Shown: positions 1 to 9,021, counted from the stretch's first letter. The stretch is 64,000 nucleotides of DNA from Halopseudomonas salegens (GCF_900105655.1 NZ_LT629787.1:2790001-2854000); one strand, 5' to 3'. The notes: generated by a model not told the origin, from the letters alone. A program made the numbers and translations.

Positions 1-787
1 CCAGTACGCCCGTCAGGAAATCGGTGCCCCCGCTGAGTATGCTGCGCTTCGCCTTGGCGCCAAAGGCCCGGTCTACACCTTGTCGACGGCCTGTACGTCA
101 AGTGCCCGCGCGCTCGCCAGCGCGCGAAGGTTGTTGCGCGCTGGCCTCTGCGATGCCGTTATAGCGGGTGGGGTCGACAGCCTCTGTTCGCTCACCGTGC
201 ACGGTTTTGCTGCCCTCGAGGCACTCAGCCCGGCCCCCTGTCAGCCATTTGCCGCCACTCGCAAAGGCATCAACCTTGGTGAGGCCGCAGCACTCTTCCT
301 GGTGACCCCGGAATCCGGCGGCATCCAGCTCAGCGGCGTGGGTGAAAGCAGCGATGCCCATCACATTTCTGCCCCGCATCCCGAGGGGCGCGGCGCACTG
401 AGCGCCATGCAAGCGGCCCTGAAAATGGCCAACAGAGCAGCGAACGAGGTGGGTTACGTCAACCTGCACGGAACCGCCACGCTGCAAAATGACCGCATGG
501 AAGCCCGTGTCGTCAACCAGCTGTTCGGCGCAGACATCCCCTGCAGCTCAACCAAGGCACTGACCGGCCATACCCTCGGCGCCTGCGGCGCCCTGGAAGC
601 CGCATTCTGCTGGCTGGGCCTGGCGGCCGGCGAACGGCTGCCACATACCCTGGATGTACCGGTTGACCCCGACCTCGCGCCGATTCACCTGGCCCGCTCG
701 GGACGTTTGGAGACGCCTGTCATCCTGAGCAATGCCTTTGCCTTTGGCGGTAACAACGTAGCACTTTTGCTGGAGGGTGAAGCATGA
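1..787 (+). CDS. apeO: Beta-ketoacyl-ACP synthase, aryl-polyene type (5' truncated)
   Basis: Condensing enzyme of the KAS I/II fold. The reading frame is already open at base 2, so the N-terminus lies before the window. Seen: the nucleophile cysteine in STACTSSA, first catalytic His in NLHGTAT, second in TGHTLGACGALEA, and the C-terminal AFGGNN loop, so the Cys-His-His triad is complete. It is followed by a hotdog dehydratase, a FabG-like reductase and a second ketosynthase in the order known from aryl polyene clusters (apeO-apeP-apeQ-apeR). There it extends the conjugated polyene chain on an ACP. The ape name rests on this order. A flexirubin-like or other type II fatty acid cluster is the alternative. 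Its stop overlaps the next start (ATGA). Confidence 0.8.
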   Translation, partial: QYARQEIGAPAEYAALRLGAKGPVYTLSTACTSSARALASARRLLRAGLCDAVIAGGVDSLCSLTVHGFAALEALSPAPCQPFAATRKGINLGEAAALFLVTPESGGIQLSGVGESSDAHHISAPHPEGRGALSAMQAALKMANRAANEVGYVNLHGTATLQNDRMEARVVNQLFGADIPCSSTKALTGHTLGACGALEAAFCWLGLAAGERLPHTLDVPVDPDLAPIHLARSGRLETPVILSNAFAFGGNNVALLLEGEA

Positions 788-1272
788 GTTTAACCGCAGC
801 CTACCCTTCCACGCCCTGCCCTGTTGCCCCCTATGTTCCGCACAGGGGTGACATCTGTCTGCTCGAACGCCTGCTGGAAGTCAACGATGATTATTTGCTG
901 GCCGAAGTGATACCGACGGAAAACAACCTGTTTGCCCGTCCGCAAGGCATCCCTGCCTGGGTCGGAATCGAATGGCTGGCTCAGGCGGTTTCTGCCTGGG
1001 CCGGCGTACAATCCGCGCTGCACAACCAGGCACCGCAGATCGGTTTTCTGCTGGGGACGCGGCGCTATCGCTGTGACCCCCTGCACTTTGCTTTCAACCA
1101 GCCGGTCCGGGCGCAGATCATTCCCGACTTTCGCGCCGACAACGGGTTGGGTGCATTCAATGGCTGCCTGCTGGATGCCGAGGGCAATCAACTGGCCGTC
1201 GCCACCCTCAGCGTATACGAACCGCCCAACGCCGATGCCCTGCAGGCTCTGCAAAAAGGAGAAAAACCATGA
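784..1272 (+). CDS. apeP: 3-hydroxyacyl-ACP dehydratase, hotdog fold (APE cluster)
   Basis: Predicted dehydratase that removes water from the 3-hydroxyacyl-ACP intermediate, leaving the double bond that is retained in an aryl polyene. Seen: 162 residues, an early VPHRGDICLLERL motif (the His is the likely catalytic base, as in FabA/FabZ-like proteins) and a GIEWLAQAVSAWAG helix typical of the hotdog central helix. The start codon overlaps the stop of the upstream ketosynthase (ATGA), and its own stop overlaps the next start, so it is translationally coupled on both sides. Assignment to the APE pathway comes from gene order; the fold assignment is firmer than the substrate. Confidence 0.75.
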   Translation: MSLTAAYPSTPCPVAPYVPHRGDICLLERLLEVNDDYLLAEVIPTENNLFARPQGIPAWVGIEWLAQAVSAWAGVQSALHNQAPQIGFLLGTRRYRCDPLHFAFNQPVRAQIIPDFRADNGLGAFNGCLLDAEGNQLAVATLSVYEPPNADALQALQKGEKP

Positions 1273-1994
1273 CCGATACCATTCTGGTAACCGGTTCCAG
1301 CCGTGGCATCGGTCGCGGCATCGCTTTGCGTCTGGCGCAAGACGGCTTTGATGTCGTGCTGCATTGCCGGCAGCAACGCAGTGCGGCCGAAGCCGTGGCC
1401 GAAGAGATTCGCGCCCTTGGCCGCCAGGCACGCATTCTTTGTTTCGATATTGCCGATCGCGAAGCTGCCAACCGCGCACTACTGGACGATATCGAGCAGC
1501 ACGGCCCTTACTACGGCATTATCTGCAATGCCGGCATTACCGCAGACGCTGCCTTCCCGGCCCTCAGCGACGATGACTGGGATTCAGTCATCCACACCAA
1601 CCTCGATGGCTTCTACAATATTGTCAAACCCTTGGTGATGCCGATGATCCAGCGTCGCAAGGCCGGACGCATCGTTATCATGTCATCGGTCTCCGGTATC
1701 ATGGGCAATCGCGGTCAGGTCAATTACAGTGCTTCCAAGGCGGGGCTGATTGGCGCCGCCAAGGCGCTGGCGATTGAACTGGCCAAGCGCAAGATTACCG
1801 TCAACTGTGTCGCTCCCGGCCTGATCGAAACGGATATGGTTGACGAGCATGTGATCGGTGAAGCCATGAAGGCCATTCCCATGCGGCGAACCGGGACTGT
1901 CGAGGAAGTAGCCGCAACCGTCAGCTTCCTCTGCTCGCCCGATGCCGGTTACATTACCCGCCAGGTAATTGCGGTCAATGGAGGCTTGTGCTGA
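1269..1994 (+). CDS. apeQ: 3-ketoacyl-ACP reductase, FabG-like SDR (APE cluster)
   Basis: Short-chain dehydrogenase predicted to reduce 3-ketoacyl-ACP with NADPH. Seen: N-terminal cofactor motif TGSSRGIGRGIA, ICNAG, catalytic Ser in MSSVSG, Tyr/Lys in YSASKAG, and the FabG-like ending TRQVIAVNGGLC; 241 residues, the normal FabG length. ATGA overlap with the dehydratase upstream and TGATG overlap with the ketosynthase downstream. A housekeeping fabG would usually sit beside acpP and fabD, which are absent, so a dedicated role in the polyene pathway is inferred. Confidence 0.82.
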   Translation: MTDTILVTGSSRGIGRGIALRLAQDGFDVVLHCRQQRSAAEAVAEEIRALGRQARILCFDIADREAANRALLDDIEQHGPYYGIICNAGITADAAFPALSDDDWDSVIHTNLDGFYNIVKPLVMPMIQRRKAGRIVIMSSVSGIMGNRGQVNYSASKAGLIGAAKALAIELAKRKITVNCVAPGLIETDMVDEHVIGEAMKAIPMRRTGTVEEVAATVSFLCSPDAGYITRQVIAVNGGLC

Positions 1995-3247
1995 TGTCAG
2001 CAGGATTTCGCGAGGATGGGTTAGGACGTCGCGTGGTCGTTACCGGTATGGCTGGTTTTTCGCCGATCGGCAATGACTGGCAGAGCATCCAGGCCAACCT
2101 TCAGCAGCTGCGTACCGGTGTGCGCTTCATGCCCGGCTGGGACGAATACGACGGGCTGCACACCCGACTGGGCGCGCCGGTCGACGACTTCTCCTTGCCC
2201 AGACATTACAACCGCCGCGCCCTGCGCAGCATGGGGCGCGGCGCCCGTATGGCAACCCGTGCCAGTGAGCTGGCACTGGAACAGGCAGGCCTGCTGGATC
2301 CTGACTTTCTTGGCAGCGGCAACATCGGCATTGCCTACGGCGCCTCCGCTGGCGAACCGGATGCGGTGGCCGACTTCGGCAACATGCTGATCAACAAGTC
2401 CACCGATGGTCTCAATGCCAACTCCTATATCCGCATGATGGCCCATACGGCACCGGTCAATATCGGCGTTTTTCTGGGTATTCGTGGACGTGTACATACC
2501 ACCTCGAGCGCCTGCACCTCGGGTAGCCAGGGCATCGGCTATGCCTATGAGGCCATTCGTTTCGGGCGTCAGCTGGCCATGGTGGCGGGAGGCTGCGAAG
2601 AACTGTCCGCCGCTGAAGACGCAGTGTTTGACACCCTGTTCGCCACCAGCACCTGCAACGACACGCCAGAGCTCTCGCCACGTCCATTCGATGTCGCGCG
2701 GGACGGCCTGGTAGTGGGTGAAGGGGCCGGCACACTGATTCTGGAAGATCTGGAACATGCCCAACAACGCGGGGCAACCATCTATGCCGAACTGGTCGGC
2801 TTCGGCACCAACAGCGACGGCCGGCATGTGACCCAACCGGATGCCGCGATGATGGAGCAAGCCATGCGTCTGAGCCTGGCGGATGCCGGCCTGACGGCCG
2901 ACAGGATTGGCTATATCAGCGCCCATGGGACTGCCACTGATCTGGGTGATGTTGCAGAAAGCCATGCTACCTATGCTATTTTCGGCAACAAGGTCCCGGT
3001 AAGTGCCTTCAAGAGCTTTACCGGCCACACTCTGGGGGCTTGTGGCGCGCTGGAAGCCTGGGTCGCCATCGAAATGCTGCGCACCGGCTGGTTCCACGCC
3101 TGTGCTAATCTGGACAATCCAGACCCGGCCTGTGCGCCGATAGATTTGATCATGCATGAAGCACGCTCAATTGACTGTGATTACATCATGAGCAACAACT
3201 TTGCCTTTGGCGGTATCAACACATCGCTGATATTCCGCCGTTGGTAA
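1994..3247 (+). CDS. apeR: Second beta-ketoacyl-ACP synthase (APE cluster)
   Basis: KAS I/II-type condensing enzyme of about 417 residues. Seen: VVVTGMAGFSPIG start, nucleophile in SSACTSGSQGIGYA, His in SAHGTATDLGDV, His in FTGHTLGACGALEA, and FAFGGINTSL near the C-terminus, so the catalytic triad is intact and this is not a chain-length factor. I chose the ATG in the TGATG overlap with the reductase stop; an in-frame GTG six bases upstream (1988) is also possible. Two active synthases flanking a dehydratase and reductase match the apeO/apeR arrangement of aryl polyene clusters. Confidence 0.8.
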   Translation: MSAGFREDGLGRRVVVTGMAGFSPIGNDWQSIQANLQQLRTGVRFMPGWDEYDGLHTRLGAPVDDFSLPRHYNRRALRSMGRGARMATRASELALEQAGLLDPDFLGSGNIGIAYGASAGEPDAVADFGNMLINKSTDGLNANSYIRMMAHTAPVNIGVFLGIRGRVHTTSSACTSGSQGIGYAYEAIRFGRQLAMVAGGCEELSAAEDAVFDTLFATSTCNDTPELSPRPFDVARDGLVVGEGAGTLILEDLEHAQQRGATIYAELVGFGTNSDGRHVTQPDAAMMEQAMRLSLADAGLTADRIGYISAHGTATDLGDVAESHATYAIFGNKVPVSAFKSFTGHTLGACGALEAWVAIEMLRTGWFHACANLDNPDPACAPIDLIMHEARSIDCDYIMSNNFAFGGINTSLIFRRW

Positions 3248-3276
3248 TTTGCCCTCGTATGCAACAGGAGAAAACC

Positions 3277-3723
3277 ATGAAAAAAGGAATGACTTGTCTC
3301 GCTATCGCCCTTGTCGGCCTCACCATGATCGGAACTGCGCAGGCCCGCGATACCCAACACCTGCTGCCGGTTGAAGAGGCCATGAACACCTCGGATGCCC
3401 GTGCAAAGCTGGATCCGAACATCCGCTTTTTCTTTGCGGATACCCCGCATCCCCGCGTAGTGCGCGATCATGGCAATTTTGTCACCAACAAGAAAACCAA
3501 TGCCTTTGGCAAGTCCGATGAGGAAGCATGCAAGTGGGTCATGCTGTCGGCACTGATCAGCCTGCAGGATCGGGTCAAGACCGAAGGCGGCAATGCGGTC
3601 ATCAATATTGAAAGTTATTACAAGTCCAACCCGATGGTCTCCCGCACTGAATACGAGTGCCAGGCCGGTGCCATCATGGCCGGTGTCGCGCTGCGCGGCG
3701 ATGTAGTCACCCTCGCCGAATAA
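3277..3723 (+). CDS. Small exported protein of APE clusters (often mislabelled excinuclease)
   Basis: 148 residues with a clear Sec signal peptide (MKKG, hydrophobic LAIALVGLTMIGTAQA, cleavage after AQA), so it is periplasmic. Two Cys remain in the mature part (EEACKW and EYECQAG). I recall similar proteins next to polyene ketosynthases labelled excinuclease ATPase subunit, a name the sequence does not support: there is no P-loop or zinc motif. A CAGGAG ribosome site sits six bases before the ATG, only ~30 bases after the ketosynthase stop, so it belongs to the operon. Function unknown; a role in export or outer-membrane attachment of the polyene lipid is a guess. Confidence 0.65.
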   Translation: MKKGMTCLAIALVGLTMIGTAQARDTQHLLPVEEAMNTSDARAKLDPNIRFFFADTPHPRVVRDHGNFVTNKKTNAFGKSDEEACKWVMLSALISLQDRVKTEGGNAVINIESYYKSNPMVSRTEYECQAGAIMAGVALRGDVVTLAE

Positions 3724-3727
3724 CCCG

Positions 3728-4306
3728 GTGCCCATCCAGTTGCTGGCAGCCAGCCTGCCGGCCGGACATGATGGAGCCGCCGCCTCGCAACTCGGACGGC
3801 AATTGCTGTCCGGGTTGTGCCGGCAACGGGGCTGGGACTGTCCGCAGGAAGACTGGAGCCCAAGAGGGCAACCACCTGATCACCCGCTGCTGCCTGACGG
3901 TCAATATGCCGGCATCAGTCATAGCGCCCGTCTGGTCATTGCCGGGCTGGCAAGCGAACCTTTCGGACTGGATCTGGAATATCACCGCCCCCGACGTACC
4001 AGCCGTCTGCCGGAGATGCTTGAATTTCTCCCCGAGGCCGCAATCCGCAAACGCATCCAGAACGCGCAGGACCCCACAGCCGCCTTTTACCGCTACTGGA
4101 CTGCCCGGGAAGCCATTTTCAAACAGGCAGGCAGCCGTTATGCACACCTGTTTGCCGTTGATCTCGAACAGGCACTGGAAAAGACGGATCTGAGCATTCG
4201 CGTCTGGCAGAGCGAGCAATGGAGCTTTGCTCTGACCAGCAACAGCCCGCTAGCCATTACATTGCCTGCACCGCTGGATACTCTGCAAGCGGCGATTCTT
4301 GACTGA
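3728..4306 (+). CDS. 4'-phosphopantetheinyl transferase superfamily protein
   Basis: Predicted to load the phosphopantetheine arm from CoA onto the acyl carrier proteins of the pathway. Seen: ISHSARLV, then FGLDLEYHRPRR (the Mg-binding G-x-D motif) and FYRYWTAREAIFKQ (the W-x-x-K-E-A motif, with Arg in place of the usual Lys); 192 residues, in the range of the Sfp/Gsp group. Starts with GTG four bases after the stop of the exported protein. Having its own transferase suggests that the cluster activates its ACPs independently of AcpS. A bidirectional terminator follows. Confidence 0.78.
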   Translation: MPIQLLAASLPAGHDGAAASQLGRQLLSGLCRQRGWDCPQEDWSPRGQPPDHPLLPDGQYAGISHSARLVIAGLASEPFGLDLEYHRPRRTSRLPEMLEFLPEAAIRKRIQNAQDPTAAFYRYWTAREAIFKQAGSRYAHLFAVDLEQALEKTDLSIRVWQSEQWSFALTSNSPLAITLPAPLDTLQAAILD

Positions 4307-4340
4307 CCACGACCGACCAGGAACGGATGGCAGCACACTA

Positions 4341-4369
4341 AAAAGCCGCCCATCAGGGGCGGCTTTTTG
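4341..4369. terminator. Bidirectional Rho-independent terminator
   Basis: Perfect inverted repeat AAAAGCCGCC / GGCGGCTTTT around a short loop with A-run and T-run on the two sides. Lies between the convergent ends of the APE operon and trxB and can stop both. Confidence 0.85.
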
Positions 4370-4384
4370 TGCACACCACAGGGC

Positions 4385-5353
<969 letters not shown>

Positions 5354-5543
5354 TTAAAAGCATGCAGGGCCGAAACTGGCACATCGACGACAGTCGGCCG
5401 AAAAAAATTTGTCAGGCATGGTATGCCAAAATCAACGTCAAGGGGTATTTCAATAGCTTCATTGGCGGCATAGTTTACCGCTATGATCACGCCTTCACAG
5501 CCCTTGGACGGGTGATAGCCATCGTTTCCAGAATGGAGTTCAC

Positions 5544-6293
5544 ATGCCAGAACAACCCCAAGTACTCAGTGGCAGCAATTACCTGCGCGCCGGCTGGCAA
5601 GCCATGTGGCAACCCGGCTTGCGGCGTTACGTGTTGATTCCCGCTGCGCTGAACACGGTATTGTTGATCAGCCTGATCAGTTGGGCCGGGCACACGTTCA
5701 ATGTCTGGCTGGGCCAGATGATGAATTCCCTGCCTGAGTGGCTGGGGTTTCTGCAGTGGTTGCTATGGCCATTGTTTGCGCTGCTGATACTGGTAATGCT
5801 GTTCTTCACCTTCAGTATGCTGGCAAACCTGATCGGCTCACCCTTCTATGCGCTGCTGGCGGAAAAACTGGCGCTGCGTCAGCGTGGTGAGGCACCTCAG
5901 CCCGGCAGCTGGCGCGACTGGGTCTGGCTGGTACCACACAGCATTGGTCGTGAGCTGGCCAAGCTGGTTTATTATTTCCCGCGTTTGCTGGCTTTGCTGC
6001 TGTTGAGTCTGGTACCACTGGCCAATGTGTTGGCCACGCCGCTGCTGCTGGTATTCGGCGTGTGGATGATGGCAGTGCAGTATCTGGACTATCAGGCGGA
6101 CAACGATGGTGTCAGCCTGGGCCAGCAACTGGGTTGGATGCGCCAGCGACGCAGCCTGATGTTCAGCTTCGGGCTGCCCGTGTATGTGGGCAGCCTGATT
6201 CCCTTGCTGAATGTTCTGATCATGCCGGCTGCCGTAGCTGGCTCGACCCTGCTCTGGGTCGAGCACTATACCCGGCAGCCGAAACTCATTTGA
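5544..6293 (+). CDS. cysZ: Sulfate transporter CysZ
   Basis: Inner-membrane sulfate uptake protein (EI24/CysZ family), 249 residues with several long hydrophobic segments starting at YVLIPAALNTVLLISLISW. The family signature region of a ~20-residue N-terminal amphipathic part followed by SNYLRAGWQAMWQPGLRRY is clear. GGAG is five bases before the ATG. The stop codon is immediately adjacent to the stop codon of the convergent OYE gene (TGA/TCA) with no terminator between, so transcription from either side may enter the other. Confidence 0.9.
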   Translation: MPEQPQVLSGSNYLRAGWQAMWQPGLRRYVLIPAALNTVLLISLISWAGHTFNVWLGQMMNSLPEWLGFLQWLLWPLFALLILVMLFFTFSMLANLIGSPFYALLAEKLALRQRGEAPQPGSWRDWVWLVPHSIGRELAKLVYYFPRLLALLLLSLVPLANVLATPLLLVFGVWMMAVQYLDYQADNDGVSLGQQLGWMRQRRSLMFSFGLPVYVGSLIPLLNVLIMPAAVAGSTLLWVEHYTRQPKLI

Positions 6294-7403
6294 TCAGGAC
6301 AGTTCGCCTAGGGCTTCGCGACTGAACGGCAGGATGTCGGTATAGCGACCTTCACGCACCTTGGCCGACCACTGCGGATCAACGATCAGTGCGCGGCCGA
6401 CGGCGACCAGGTCAAACTCACCCTGATCCAGACGCACCAGCAGATCATCAAGGTTGGCGGTTTTCGCCACCTTGTCAGTCTCGACCATGTACTCGAGAAA
6501 CTCACTGTCCAGGCCAACGCTGCCCACGGTGATGGTCGGTTTGCCGGTCAATTTTCCGGTCCAGCCGGCCAGATTGAGGTCGGAGCCTTCAAACTCTGGC
6601 TCCCAGAAGCGACGCTGCGAGCAATGGAAGATATCCACGCCTGCGGCGACCAGCGGGGCAAGGAACTGCTCCAGCAGTTCGGGAGTCGGCGCCAGCCGGG
6701 CGGTGTAATCCTGCTGCTTCCACTGCGAGAAACGGAAAATGATCGGGTAATCCGGGCCCACTGCGGCCCGCACGGCCTCGATAATTTCCACGGCCAGTCG
6801 GCCACGGTTTTCCATGCTGCCGCCATACTTGTCGGTACGCTGGTTGGTTCCTTCCCAGAAGAACTGGTCAATCAGATAACCGTGAGCGCCATGCAGTTCG
6901 ACAGCATCAAACCCGATGGCCTTGGAGTCCGCAGCAGCCTGGGCAAAAGCCTGGACCACATCATCAATATCAGCCTGGGTCATGCCGTGTACCAGCACAG
7001 TATCGCCCTTGACCTTCTCCATCGGGCCATAACCGGGTACATCTTCATCCGGCTTGGTGCCCAGGCGGCGGGTGTTACCCACGTGCCACAGCTGCGGAGC
7101 AATCTTGCCGCCCACGGCGTGAACCTCGTCAACCACCTTCTTCCAGCCGGCCAGTGCGTCTTCACCATGGATACGCGGAATGTTCGGGCTCATGGTCGCC
7201 GCCGGGGTCCCTACCGTGGTGCCTTCGGTGACGATCAAACCCACACCGGCTTCAGCACGACGACGGTAGTACTCGGCCACATTGTCACCCGGCACACCAT
7301 TGGGAGAAAACTGGCGGGTCATGGGTGCCATGACGATGCGGCTATTCAGGGTCAGCGGACCGTACTGGAAAGGGGCAAACAAGGAACCGGTATCAGCGGA
7401 CAT
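6294..7403 (-). CDS. NADH:flavin oxidoreductase, Old Yellow Enzyme family (NemA-like)
   Basis: FMN-dependent ene-reductase of about 369 residues that reduces activated C=C bonds of electrophiles such as enones, maleimides or nitro compounds. Seen: LFAPFQYGPLTLNSRIVMAPMTR at the start, substrate-binding VELHGAHGYLIDQFF (the H-x-x-H pair), NQRTDKYGGS with ENRGR, and the FMN phosphate region VAVGRALIVDPQW. An in-frame ATG lies four codons upstream, but GGAG precedes the chosen ATG by six bases. It follows a TetR regulator on the same strand, the nemRA arrangement, with operator-like palindromes in front of both genes, so induction by electrophiles is likely. Confidence 0.88.
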   Translation of the reverse strand: MSADTGSLFAPFQYGPLTLNSRIVMAPMTRQFSPNGVPGDNVAEYYRRRAEAGVGLIVTEGTTVGTPAATMSPNIPRIHGEDALAGWKKVVDEVHAVGGKIAPQLWHVGNTRRLGTKPDEDVPGYGPMEKVKGDTVLVHGMTQADIDDVVQAFAQAAADSKAIGFDAVELHGAHGYLIDQFFWEGTNQRTDKYGGSMENRGRLAVEIIEAVRAAVGPDYPIIFRFSQWKQQDYTARLAPTPELLEQFLAPLVAAGVDIFHCSQRRFWEPEFEGSDLNLAGWTGKLTGKPTITVGSVGLDSEFLEYMVETDKVAKTANLDDLLVRLDQGEFDLVAVGRALIVDPQWSAKVREGRYTDILPFSREALGELS

Positions 7404-7459
7404 AGATAACTCCATGGTTAGTGTTCGACGCCAGCCAGCAAGCTGTTCAGTTACCTGCC

Positions 7460-7470
7460 TGACCGGTCGT
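7460..7470 (-). promoter_or_regulatory. Operator-like palindrome in front of the OYE gene
   Basis: TGACCGGTCGT on the plus strand contains the perfect palindrome GACCGGTC. The identical 11-mer occurs on the opposite strand just upstream of the TetR gene (8081-8091). It sits between the TetR stop and the OYE start, suggesting a second regulated promoter for the OYE gene alone. Confidence 0.5.
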
Positions 7471-7480
7471 CTGGAAGAAT

Positions 7481-8068
7481 TCAGCCGTGCAGCAAACGCT
7501 CGAGCTGGTCGATAAATACACGCAAGGGGCCGATCTGGCGATCAATTTTCATCCGCAGCAAGGCACCTTCCCAGGCCGAGCCGATGAAATGTGCCAACGC
7601 CTGCGGATCCTGCCCTGCCGGCAACTCACCCGCATCCCGCGCTTGCGCCAGGCAACCGGCGAGTACTTCACTGGAACGTTTGAGAATGGCGCTGGCGGCA
7701 TAGCCGATCGGCTGACTTTCATCAGCCTTTTCATGACACAGGCTGCCGATAAAGCACTGATGGGTCGGCTCCTGCTGATTGGCGAAGTAACCTACCAGGT
7801 CACGATAGAACTGCAGAATACGCTCGCGTGGCGAGTCATTGCCCGCTTCAAGCGCACGGGCAAAGCGCTCCAGACGCGGCGTGTAATAGTAGTGCAGCGC
7901 CTGGATGGCAAAGTCTTCCTTGCTTTCAAAGTAATGATAGAAGGAGCCTTTGGGTACACCGGCTCCCTTGGTGATCTCCTGCACGCCAGTGCCGTTATAG
8001 CCCTTGCGCAACATCACCTCGGTACCGGCCGCCAGAATGCGTGCACGTTTGTCTTGAATAGCGTTCAT
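7481..8068 (-). CDS. TetR/AcrR family regulator (NemR-like)
   Basis: 195-residue repressor. Seen: N-terminal helix-turn-helix ILAAGTEVMLRKGYNGTGVQEI followed by AGVPKGSFYHYFESKEDF, the TetR_N signature, and a variable ligand-binding domain containing the cysteines in THQCFIGSLCHEKAD, candidates for electrophile or oxidant sensing as known for NemR. I start it at the ATG giving MNAIQDKRAR; a longer form from 8092 would place the operator palindrome inside the coding region. Sits directly upstream of an Old Yellow Enzyme on the same strand and presumably represses itself and that gene. Confidence 0.82.
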   Translation of the reverse strand: MNAIQDKRARILAAGTEVMLRKGYNGTGVQEITKGAGVPKGSFYHYFESKEDFAIQALHYYYTPRLERFARALEAGNDSPRERILQFYRDLVGYFANQQEPTHQCFIGSLCHEKADESQPIGYAASAILKRSSEVLAGCLAQARDAGELPAGQDPQALAHFIGSAWEGALLRMKIDRQIGPLRVFIDQLERLLHG

Positions 8069-8080
8069 GCCGAACACTAT

Positions 8081-8091
8081 ACGACCGGTCA
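8081..8091 (-). promoter_or_regulatory. Operator-like palindrome in front of the TetR gene
   Basis: ACGACCGGTCA, the reverse complement of the site at 7460-7470. It lies 13 bases before the chosen TetR start, next to an AT-rich stretch (8095-8130) that could hold the promoter. Probable autoregulatory site, by inference from the duplicated sequence. Confidence 0.5.
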
Positions 8092-8237
8092 ACTCTTTAT
8101 AATAGAGAAAATATTTATTATTGATTTTACTGATAACAGGGAATCAGTTGCGCGTCGATGGATCGCCACGGCCCGTGACACGAACACGAGAGCTATGACT
8201 TGGTACAGGGCTTTACCCTTTGCTCCACACCATCATC

Positions 8238-8270
8238 ATTGCGAGGAACGTAGCGACGCGGTAATGCAGC
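8238..8270. repeat. Dispersed 'ATTGCGAGG...GCGACG' repeat, single copy
   Basis: Begins ATTGCGAGGAACGTAGCGAC and ends CGCGGTAATGC, with near-inverted ends (ATTGCG / CGCGGTAAT). Conceptual translation of this element gives the peptide CEERSDAV, a signature I recall from spurious annotated ORFs in many unrelated bacterial genomes. Lies in the gap between the TetR gene and slyD. Only one copy is visible here. Confidence 0.5.
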
Positions 8271-8308
8271 CACCCCAACCCTGACAACAACCGATAATCA
8301 GACACAAA

Positions 8309-8331
8309 AAAACCGGGAGTATCCCGGTTTT
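8309..8331. terminator. Rho-independent terminator after slyD
   Basis: AAAACCGGGA, three-base loop, TCCCGGTTTT: perfect 10-bp stem with T-run on either strand. Lies ~35 bases past the slyD stop on its coding strand. Confidence 0.85.
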
Positions 8332-8366
8332 CTTGAGGCTTGAAACGCGCAGCCAGAGGCAGCGAC

Positions 8367-8861
8367 TCAGTGCTCAACACCGCCTTCACCATGGACGTGG
8401 CCATGGGCAAGCTCTTCTTCATTCGCATCACGGATGTCGACCACCTTGACCTCGAAATTGAGACGCTGGCCGGCCAACGGATGGTTGCCATCCACAGTGA
8501 CTTCATCGCCTTCTACAGCCTTGATGGTAACAATCTGCATGCTGCCATCCGGACCGGAAGCATGGAACTGCATACCCTCTTCGAGAGTATCAACCCCTTC
8601 AAACATGTGGCGGCCGAGAACGGCAACCAGCTCGCTATTGAACTCACCATAGGCTTCAGCCGGCTCAACGCTTACCTTGACTTCATCGCCTTGCTGTTTG
8701 CCTTCCAGCGCCTTTTCCAGACCCGGGATGATGTTGCCAGCGCCGTGCAGATAAACCAGCGGAGCACCGCCGTTGGATGAATCCAGTACGTCGCCGGAAT
8801 CGTTGCTCAGGGTATAGTCAATCGATACGGCTTTGTTGGCAGTTACTTGCATAGTTTGCAT
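8367..8861 (-). CDS. slyD: FKBP-type peptidyl-prolyl isomerase, SlyD type
   Basis: Cytoplasmic prolyl isomerase and chaperone. Seen: VSIDYTLSNDSGDVLDSS, then LVYLHGAGNIIPGLEKALEG, the insert-in-flap region with PAEAYGEFN, and NHPLAGQRLNFEVKV, all SlyD-family landmarks; 164 residues. The C-terminus is a short His-rich tail (ELAHGHVHGEGGVEH), a reduced form of the metal-binding tail of E. coli SlyD, so Ni/Zn handling may be weaker. Two in-frame ATGs three codons apart (8861 and 8852) are possible; an AGG lies only a few bases before the first and about ten before the second. Confidence 0.9.
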   Translation of the reverse strand: MQTMQVTANKAVSIDYTLSNDSGDVLDSSNGGAPLVYLHGAGNIIPGLEKALEGKQQGDEVKVSVEPAEAYGEFNSELVAVLGRHMFEGVDTLEEGMQFHASGPDGSMQIVTIKAVEGDEVTVDGNHPLAGQRLNFEVKVVDIRDANEEELAHGHVHGEGGVEH

Positions 8862-9021
8862 ACCTGTTTATTGCTTGAAAAAGCCTCAGTGTACGCAGGT
8901 TATCGCAAAAACGCACGGCTTGACCGACGCATGACAGCAACCCAAGATAGCAGTCAGGGTTGCATTGCTCCTTGTCAGCCGCCCGGAGGCGGCCCCTCAC
9001 TCTTCAAGCAACGAGTATTTC

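Noticed and set aside
2021..3157. 378-codon open frame antisense to the second ketosynthase
   Set aside because: Overlaps a clear KAS gene with an intact triad; the antisense product has no motif.
3277..3723. Excinuclease ATPase subunit label
   Set aside because: Signal peptide and lack of Walker or zinc motifs contradict a DNA-repair ATPase.
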